NCBI GenBank assembly: GCA_028292065.1
Contig: JAQGNC010000568.1
Location: 1-5,153 of the forward strand
From: Betaproteobacteria bacterium
GTDB taxonomy: Bacteria; Pseudomonadota; Gammaproteobacteria; Burkholderiales; SG8-41
DNA length: 5,153 bases
Direction: 5' to 3'
In this document: piece by piece, positions 1 through 5,153 of the stretch
Layout: every line of letters begins with the position of its first letter
Position numbering within the stretch: position 1 is the first letter of the stretch
Notes under the pieces: generated by a model
Told to the model about the DNA's origin: nothing
What the model saw: only the letters and a program-made list of their open reading frames with translations
Databases searched by the model: none
Program-made: the position numbers and the translations under genes

Positions 1-4
1 AAGA

Positions 5-568
5 ATGGATGATGTCGACGCGCTTCACTCGGTGGTCGCCATACTTAGACGATTGGAACCGGAAGCACAACGGCGCGTGCTTGCCTCTGCAGAAGCTTTT
101 CTGGATGTCCCCCCCCACAGGACGGCAATGGCGGATGTGCATCCAGACCCCACCTTACGGCGCAGGACAGGGGAGTCAAGCTCGTCAGGCGACGTGGCTT
201 TATCTGCCAACACATTCCTAGACCGCAAGCGCCCTGTGAGCGATGTTGACCGCGTGGCGTGCCTTGCGTATTACCTGACACACTATGAGAAAAAGGCGGA
301 ATTCAGGATAGCTGATTTGATTGCCATAAATGACAAGGCCGGGCAAAACGCATTTTATAACGTCCGGTCAGCAATCGCCAATGCGGTCACGGATGGTTAC
401 TTGATTGTTGGCATTAGCGGGACTAAACGGATCTCTGCGACTGGTGACGCGTATGTTGATCTACTTCCTAACGTGCAAGCGGCTCGCGACGCACTACGTG
501 CGCATTCCAGTGGCAGTTTACCCAAGCTCACAGTGCCTTGGCTGATACACAGCTCATCTTCAACATAA
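5..568 (+). CDS. Hypothetical protein, possible winged-helix-like C-terminal domain (187 aa)
   Basis: I do not recognise a named family. The first ~35 residues look like an amphipathic helix (LEPEAQRRVLASAEAFL at 17-33). Residues ~36-70 are a Pro/Ser/Arg-rich linker, and residues ~70-160 form a compact domain. That domain opens with RPVSDVDRVACLAYYLTHY (76-94), continues through an alternating helical segment, and ends with GYLIVGISGTKRISATGDAYV (131-151), which resembles the beta-hairpin wing and last helix of a small winged-helix fold. No catalytic motif, signal peptide or membrane segment is visible. The ATG at position 5 is the first in-frame start, but only four bases precede it, so its ribosome binding site cannot be judged and the true start could lie upstream. 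The gene is about 54% G+C (306/568 counted) against about 67% sampled in its neighbours, and it uses rarer A/T-ending codons, suggesting a different origin. It ends 16 bases from the convergent asparagine synthetase-like gene. A regulatory or DNA-binding role is a guess from fold appearance only. Confidence 0.7.
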   Translation: MDDVDALHSVVAILRRLEPEAQRRVLASAEAFLDVPPHRTAMADVHPDPTLRRRTGESSSSGDVALSANTFLDRKRPVSDVDRVACLAYYLTHYEKKAEFRIADLIAINDKAGQNAFYNVRSAIANAVTDGYLIVGISGTKRISATGDAYVDLLPNVQAARDALRAHSSGSLPKLTVPWLIHSSSST

Positions 569-584
569 GGAAATCGAGCTCGGT

Positions 585-2597
585 TCACGCCGCCTTTCCG
601 GATTCGGTGCGATCCACGTCGGTGCGAAAGTGGACCGTCTGCGCGGCACGGGGACGCCCGGCGACGTACTGGTGATGCACGAGCTGGGTCGAGAGCACGC
701 CGACCAGCGCCATGTTGTCGCTGTTGGACAGCGGTGTGCCGCTGGCTGAGGCCGCAGTGCATTTCTTCAGGAGCTGCGCGACCGCTTTTGCGTCGAACAC
801 GCCTGCGCCGCTCACCGCGCGCTCGCTCAGGAGCTCGGAGACGTACTCGGGAACGTCATCGCCGACGAACGACAACGCGTCGGGCGCGCGATACGGCTGC
901 TTGGGCCGCGCGATGATGTCCGCCGGAACCAGGCCGCTCGCGGCTTTCTTCACCACGTGCTTTTCATCGAGGACGCGCAGCTTGTACGCCGCCGGCAGCG
1001 AGTTCGCCAGCGCCACCACGTCCTTGTCGAGGAACGGAAAACGGCCTTCGACCGAATGCGCCATCAGCATGCGATCGCCCTGTGACGCGAGGATGTAGCC
1101 GGCCAGCAGGGTGCGGGTTTCGATGTATTGGTCCTGCGCGAGCGGCGCCCACGAAGAGAATTCGCGAGGCAGGCTGTCGATGAAGCGCGCAGTCGCATCG
1201 CTGCCGGCGAGCGCGTCGCGCATCTCCCCGCTGAACAGGCGCTTCACCGCCGAAGTGGTCTGCCAGCGCGGCGCGTGCGCGAAACCGGGGCGGGCGAAGT
1301 CGCTCAGGCCGCGGCCGAAAAAGCGCCGCGTCATCGCCTGCTGCGCGACGGGCGAGCGCGCGAGGTAAGGATAGAGCCGCTCGAGGAGACGCGGCCGCTT
1401 CTCGCTCTGCGGCTGCCGCGCCCAGAAGCGGCGCACCTTCGCTTCGCGAAAGAGATCGTAGCCCGCGAACACTTCGTCGGCGCCTTCGCCGGTGAGCACC
1501 ACTTTGATCCCGGTCTGCGCGACCAGGCGCGAGAGCAGGAAGAGCGGCGCCGGCGCGGTTCGAAGCACCGGGCGCTCGGTGTGATAGATCACGTCGGGGA
1601 AGACCTGCGCGATATCGCGCCTGCCGACGACGATCTCGTGATGAATGCTGCCGAGCTTGCGCACCATCGTCCGCTGGAAAGGCGTCTCGTCGTATTCGGC
1701 GTCGGCGAAGCGCAGCGAAAAAGTCTGGAAGCGCTCCCCCGCGACCGCACGCCCGAGCGCCGCGACGAGCGAGCTGTCGAGCCCGCCCGAAAGATAGCTC
1801 CCGACCGGCACGTCGGCGCGCAGCATGCGCAGCGCAGTCGCCTGCTCGAGCGCGCTGCGCACCGCGATGACGGCGTCGTCGAGCGATCCTTCGAACAGCC
1901 CGTCGGCGCCCACCGGAAAACGCGGCCGCCAGTAAGGGCGCTCGCTCATGCCGCCGTTTTCATACACTCGCACATAGCCCGGCTGCAGCTCGTGGACTCC
2001 GGCGTACACGCTTTGCGGCGGAACGATGCTCCAGAACGTGAAAGTCTGGTCGAGACCGACGGGATCGAATGCCCGCGGAATCGATGCGTCGGCCGCGAAG
2101 ATCGCTTTGACCTCGCTGGCAAAATACAGGCGGCTGCCGTGCTCGCAGAGATAGAGCGGCCTCACGCCCATGCGGTCGCGGCTCAGCACCAGCCTGCGCC
2201 GCGCGCTGTCCCACAGCGCGAGCGCCCACTGGCCGTTCATACGCGCAAACGCGTCGTCGCCCCACGCTTCGTACGCGTGGACGATGACTTCGGTGTCGCT
2301 GCGAGTGCGAAAGCGATGGCCGAGCTCGCTCAGCTCTGCCCGCAGCTCGAGATAGTTGAAGATCTCGCCGTTGAAGACGATCCACAGCGTTCCGTCGTCA
2401 TTCGACAAAGGCTGCTGGCCGGACGCGAGATCGATGATCGACAGGCGCGCGTGAGCGAAACCCGCTTGCGCGTCGCGATACAGGCCGTGCTCGTCGGGCC
2501 CGCGATGGTTGAGCGCGCCGGCCATGCGCACCAGCGCTTCGCGCGAGGGCGTAGCGCCGCTGCCTTTCAGGTCGACGATGCCGGCGATGCCGCACAT
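585..2597 (-). CDS. asnB: Asparagine synthetase-family amidotransferase (glutamine-hydrolysing, 670 aa)
   Basis: This is a cytoplasmic two-domain enzyme. The N-terminal Ntn/class II glutaminase (~1-220) begins MCGIAGI, with Cys2 as the expected nucleophile after Met removal. It carries HRGPDE (31-36), RLSIID (51-56), FNGEI (75-79), SDTEV (100-104) and FASEVKAI (159-166). The synthetase domain (~240-640) has the PP-loop SGGLDSS (270-276), GEGADEVFAGY (370-380) and SVEGRFPFLDK (515-525). Glu371 and Lys566 sit where the E. coli AsnB catalytic Glu and Lys are expected, so both half-reactions look intact. The protein is about 115 residues longer than E. coli AsnB (554), mostly in the synthetase domain and a C-terminal tail (~625-670); long AsnB proteins like this are common in polysaccharide clusters. 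ATG at 2597 gives the MCGIAGI start. GGGAG lies 13 bases upstream inside the preceding gene, with a G-rich run directly before ATG, so translation is probably coupled. It is the last gene of the operon. Family membership is certain; the acceptor (aspartate or a pathway-specific carboxylate) is not. Confidence 0.95.
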   Translation of the reverse strand: MCGIAGIVDLKGSGATPSREALVRMAGALNHRGPDEHGLYRDAQAGFAHARLSIIDLASGQQPLSNDDGTLWIVFNGEIFNYLELRAELSELGHRFRTRSDTEVIVHAYEAWGDDAFARMNGQWALALWDSARRRLVLSRDRMGVRPLYLCEHGSRLYFASEVKAIFAADASIPRAFDPVGLDQTFTFWSIVPPQSVYAGVHELQPGYVRVYENGGMSERPYWRPRFPVGADGLFEGSLDDAVIAVRSALEQATALRMLRADVPVGSYLSGGLDSSLVAALGRAVAGERFQTFSLRFADAEYDETPFQRTMVRKLGSIHHEIVVGRRDIAQVFPDVIYHTERPVLRTAPAPLFLLSRLVAQTGIKVVLTGEGADEVFAGYDLFREAKVRRFWARQPQSEKRPRLLERLYPYLARSPVAQQAMTRRFFGRGLSDFARPGFAHAPRWQTTSAVKRLFSGEMRDALAGSDATARFIDSLPREFSSWAPLAQDQYIETRTLLAGYILASQGDRMLMAHSVEGRFPFLDKDVVALANSLPAAYKLRVLDEKHVVKKAASGLVPADIIARPKQPYRAPDALSFVGDDVPEYVSELLSERAVSGAGVFDAKAVAQLLKKCTAASASGTPLSNSDNMALVGVLSTQLVHHQYVAGRPRAAQTVHFRTDVDRTESGKAA

Positions 2598-2605
2598 CCC
2601 CCGGC

Positions 2606-3625
2606 TCAGCTCCCGTGGGTCTGAAAGGTCGCAGGCTCTGCAGCAGCGGCGGCGATTTCGGGCACCTCGTCCACCAGCAGGGGCGCCGCGTGCAGATAGC
2701 GGGTCGCGCGGCGCTTCGCGACGATGTCCTTGTAGACGCGCTCGACCTGTTCAGGGGTGAGATTGACCGCCGGTGCGACGGCAGTCGCGGGCACGCCGTG
2801 GTTGTGCGCATACAGGCACAAGTCCATGCGGTCGTACGGCAGCGCGAAGTAGAACTCCTCCTGGGTCTGCGGCATCGAGAAGGTGTCGGTGGTCGGGGGC
2901 CGTGCGCGGATTTCGTCGGGGACACCGAGGTAGGCGGCGAGCTGGTAGACCTGCGTCTTGTAAAGATGCGCGATCGGCTTGAAATCAGCCGCCCCGTCGC
3001 CCTGTTTGACGAAAAAACCTTGGTCGTATTCGAGCCGGTTGGGCGTGCCCGCGACGGCGTAGTTGAGACGGTCGGCGTGGTAGTACTCGGTCGTCTTGCG
3101 CAGGCGCTGCTTCATGTTCGTCGCGGCGACGATCTGGAGGTAACTCGGCGGTGTGAGCCTGACGGTGTGCATGGCCCCTTCGGGACTCTGCACGGTGAGG
3201 CGCGTGATGTTCAGGCGATTGCCTTCGAGGATCGAAGGCAGCACCAGCTTGAACTTCCAGCCGTCGCCATATTCGGGGACCGCCGCCTTGATGACTTCGT
3301 CCTGCCGGCGATAGCATCCAGCGGCTTCGAGGGCGGGGTAGATGTCCTCGACGACGCCATTGATCCCGAACGTTTCGGCGGCGAGGCGGCCGAGCCTCAG
3401 GGCATCGTCGGAGGAGTCGCGCTCGGGCATGAATACCGCGAGCACCTTTTCGCTGCCGAGCGCACGCGCACACAAAGCCGCGACCACCGAGCTGTCGACA
3501 CCGCCGGAGAGGCCGAGGACGGCGCCGCGCTTGCGCAGCGTCACCCGTACGTGGTTCTGGATGGCCTCGACGATTCGCGCCGTCTCGATTGCGGGATCGA
3601 GATCGAGCACGGAGGAGGAGAACAC
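2606..3625 (-). CDS. nadE: NAD synthetase (NadE)-family ATP-dependent amide ligase, divergent (339 aa)
   Basis: NadE adenylates the carboxylate of deamido-NAD and displaces AMP with ammonia. The family signature is clear: PP-loop SGGVDSS (40-46), MPERDSS (66-72), NMKQRLR (170-176) where the family has N-x-x-x-R-x-R, GTPNRLE (193-199), GFFVKQGDGAAD (203-214) and LYKTQVYQLAAYLGVP (221-236). There is no N-terminal CN-hydrolase glutaminase domain, so ammonia must come from elsewhere, plausibly the adjacent AsnB-like enzyme. Oddities are the length (E. coli NadE is 275 residues), an extra segment around 115-165 between the nucleotide-binding part and the NMKQRLR helix, and RPPTTDTFSMPQTQEE (242-257) where typical NadE reads PPSAGL...QTDE. 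These suggest a substrate other than, or besides, deamido-NAD. The start is GTG at 3625, chosen because it gives an N-terminus (VFSSSVLDLDP) leading directly into the first helix; no strong ribosome binding site precedes it. It lies 14 bases after the ACP stop, so coupled translation is likely. The family call is firm; NAD synthesis as the real role is uncertain. Confidence 0.88.
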   Translation of the reverse strand: MFSSSVLDLDPAIETARIVEAIQNHVRVTLRKRGAVLGLSGGVDSSVVAALCARALGSEKVLAVFMPERDSSDDALRLGRLAAETFGINGVVEDIYPALEAAGCYRRQDEVIKAAVPEYGDGWKFKLVLPSILEGNRLNITRLTVQSPEGAMHTVRLTPPSYLQIVAATNMKQRLRKTTEYYHADRLNYAVAGTPNRLEYDQGFFVKQGDGAADFKPIAHLYKTQVYQLAAYLGVPDEIRARPPTTDTFSMPQTQEEFYFALPYDRMDLCLYAHNHGVPATAVAPAVNLTPEQVERVYKDIVAKRRATRYLHAAPLLVDEVPEIAAAAAEPATFQTHGS

Positions 3626-3639
3626 GCGGGGAATGTGAG

Positions 3640-3888
3640 CTATTGGCTCGCCAGCTTGCGCGTAACGAATGCGGTCATCGCGGCGACGCTGTCGAGGTTT
3701 TCGGGGACGAGGTCCTGGTCGCTCACATCGACCCGGAATTCGGACTCCAGAAAGCTCACGAGCTCCATCGCGCCGGTCGAGTCGATCACGCCGGCATCGA
3801 GCAGCGAATCCTCGTCGCTGAGTTTCTGGTCGCTCCCGAAAAGAAAGCTTTCGCGAATGTAGCCGCGAATTTTCGCCGCGATGGTCAT
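3640..3888 (-). CDS. Acyl carrier protein (82 aa)
   Basis: This small acidic four-helix carrier protein has the phosphopantetheine attachment motif GVIDSTGAMELV (33-44), with Ser37 of the Asp-Ser pair as the expected site of the 4'-phosphopantetheine arm. Helix I is at about 2-15, the long loop contains DSLLDAGVID, helix II follows Ser37, and the SVAAMTAFV stretch near the end matches the last helix. The length is normal for a stand-alone ACP (about 75-90). The sequence is not a close match to the fatty-acid synthesis AcpP (whose site reads DSLD); it looks like the specialised ACPs of natural-product or surface-glycan operons. The start is ATG at 3888, with a modest purine-rich site (AGAGCAGG) four bases upstream. 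It is the first gene of the minus-strand operon, behind the promoter at 3974-4002. The cargo is unknown: the window contains no ketosynthase, acyltransferase or adenylating ligase. An acyl or aminoacyl group handled by the two downstream ATP-dependent ligases is an inference. Confidence 0.93.
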   Translation of the reverse strand: MTIAAKIRGYIRESFLFGSDQKLSDEDSLLDAGVIDSTGAMELVSFLESEFRVDVSDQDLVPENLDSVAAMTAFVTRKLASQ

Positions 3889-3922
3889 GTGGCCTGCTCT
3901 TGGTGCCTAGTCACGATATGCC

Positions 3923-3939
3923 GGCGCGTGAGGAGCGCC
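3923..3939. repeat. Second weak inverted repeat in the operon leader
   Basis: GGCGC (3923-3927) and GCGCC (3935-3939) pair around a 7-base loop within the predicted leader of the ACP operon, about 35 bases upstream of the ACP start codon. With only five pairs in GC-rich DNA it may be chance, but together with the stronger repeat at 3949-3966 it would give the leader two consecutive hairpins. Confidence 0.25.
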
Positions 3940-3948
3940 ATGTTATTG

Positions 3949-3966
3949 CCGCTACGGGCGTAGCGG
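3949..3966. promoter_or_regulatory. Perfect 8-bp inverted repeat at the predicted operon transcription start
   Basis: CCGCTACGGGCGTAGCGG has two perfectly complementary 8-base arms (3949-3956 and 3959-3966) around a GG centre. It begins just downstream of the predicted -10 box of the minus-strand promoter, so it covers the expected +1 and first transcribed bases. It could be an operator for a dimeric repressor or a 5' leader hairpin that shields the mRNA end. No U-tract follows on either strand, so a rho-independent terminator is unlikely. Which role applies cannot be decided from sequence. Confidence 0.5.
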
Positions 3967-3973
3967 ACCCTTC

Positions 3974-4002
3974 ATAATACGTAGTCCGGGTGCGCTCGGC
4001 AA
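3974..4002 (-). promoter_or_regulatory. Predicted sigma70 promoter for the ACP-nadE-asnB operon
   Basis: On the minus strand TTGCCG (4002-3997; 4/6 to TTGACA) and TATTAT (3979-3974; 5/6 to TATAAT) are separated by exactly 17 bases. The predicted transcription start is near 3967, giving a leader of about 80 bases before the ACP ATG at 3888. The -35 box overlaps the 8-base palindrome GCAATTGC (3999-4006). This is the best promoter match in the divergent region; activity is inferred from spacing and sequence only. Confidence 0.6.
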
Positions 4003-4003
4003 T

Positions 4004-4074
4004 TGCATAATGTCGCACTTTGACCCGCGGCCCAGGCCGCCTGCGCAGCCGGACGCCGCTTCGACTGCATAATG
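4004..4074. repeat. Direct repeat of TGCATAATG, two copies 62 bases apart
   Basis: TGCATAATG occurs at 4004-4012 and 4066-4074, with the start positions 62 bases apart, close to six helical turns. Its core CATAAT also occurs at 3973-3978, and a near copy CATAAC at 4110-4115. Read on the + strand, CATAAT matches a -10 box at 5/6, and the copy at 4068-4073 is the best placed for transcription of the gene starting at 4137. However, none has a convincing -35 box 16-18 bases upstream. The copies may be alternative -10 elements, regulator half-sites, or both. Confidence 0.4.
4027..4040. repeat. GC-rich inverted repeat in the divergent region
   Basis: GCGGCCCAGGCCGC has 6-base arms around a CA centre and is followed directly by the palindrome CTGCGCAG (4041-4048). 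It lies between the two TGCATAATG copies. A further pair of CCGCGG blocks sits at 4095-4100 and 4102-4107, just ahead of the ribosome binding site of the decarboxylase gene. Such GC-rich symmetry is partly expected at this base composition, so function is uncertain. Confidence 0.3.
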
Positions 4075-4124
4075 ACCGGCGCTCGAGGGCGGCCCCGCGG
4101 CCCGCGGCGCCATAACAGTAGGTA

Positions 4125-4130
4125 AAGGGA
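4125..4130 (+). promoter_or_regulatory. Ribosome binding site for the UDP-glucuronate decarboxylase
   Basis: AAGGGA lies six bases before the ATG at 4137. This purine-rich block is the only Shine-Dalgarno-like sequence near the start and supports that start over any later in-frame codon. Confidence 0.6.
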
Positions 4131-4136
4131 ACGCTC

Positions 4137-5111
<975 letters not shown>

Positions 5112-5153
5112 ATGATTTGCTGTTCGTCGGCCGCCTGCGACGGAGCAGAGCCC

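Noticed and set aside
513..600. Search for a terminator at the convergent junction of the hypothetical and AsnB-like genes
   Set aside because: Only a short CCAAG/CTTGG pairing inside the first gene and the loopless palindrome CGAGCTCG (575-582) were found; neither is followed by a T-run.
1128..2624. Long open frame (about 498 codons) on the + strand opposite the AsnB-like gene
   Set aside because: It lies entirely antisense to a gene with complete family motifs, and its translation is Arg/Ala/His-rich with no recognisable domain. This is the usual result of strong GC bias at third positions.
2615..3862. Long open frame (about 415 codons) on the + strand opposite the NadE-like and ACP genes
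   Set aside because: It crosses two well-supported antisense genes and shows no family motif; it is a compositional shadow.
4020..4025. TTGACC as a -35 box for the + strand decarboxylase gene
   Set aside because: The best -35 hexamer on this strand, but the position 17 bases downstream reads GCGCAG, which is not a -10 box, and the nearest CATAAT is 42 bases away.
5112..5153. ATG directly after the TAA of the decarboxylase gene, open to the window end (MICCSSAACDGAEP)
   Set aside because: Only 14 codons are visible, there is no clear ribosome binding site, and the residues match nothing I know. A downstream gene starting here is possible but cannot be supported.

Overview
The window looks like part of a cell-surface polysaccharide (exopolysaccharide or O-antigen type) gene neighbourhood from a high-GC proteobacterium. 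A betaproteobacterium is my best guess from the protein style and base composition, but nothing here fixes the taxon. Four 60-base lines sampled across the main genes average about 67% G+C.

Layout. From 5 to 568 on the + strand is a short hypothetical gene with clearly lower G+C (about 54% by hand count). It runs tail-to-tail into a compact minus-strand operon that reads right to left: an acyl carrier protein (3888-3640), a divergent NAD synthetase-family protein (3625-2606) and a glutamine-dependent asparagine synthetase-family protein (2597-585). Gaps inside the operon are only 14 and 8 bases, so the three genes are almost certainly co-transcribed. A 248-base divergent intergenic region (3889-4136) carries a good sigma70-type promoter facing the operon, a perfect inverted repeat around its predicted transcription start, and repeated CATAAT motifs. 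To the right, on the + strand, is a textbook UDP-glucuronate decarboxylase (4137-5111), which makes UDP-xylose. The last 42 bases may begin a further gene, but too little is visible to call it.

How the genes may work together. UDP-xylose points to a pentose-containing glycan. The operon combines a carrier protein with two ATP-using enzymes of families that respectively release and consume ammonia (AsnB: glutamine to ammonia to amide; NadE: carboxylate plus ammonia to amide through an adenylate). NadE-like proteins normally act in NAD synthesis. Here the protein has an insertion of roughly 50 residues, a changed substrate-loop region and a partnership with an ACP and an AsnB. That suggests, as inference only, a specialised amidation step on a sugar or on an ACP-bound acyl or aminoacyl group. 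This module is the most interesting item in the window. No RNA genes, CRISPR arrays or insertion sequences were seen.
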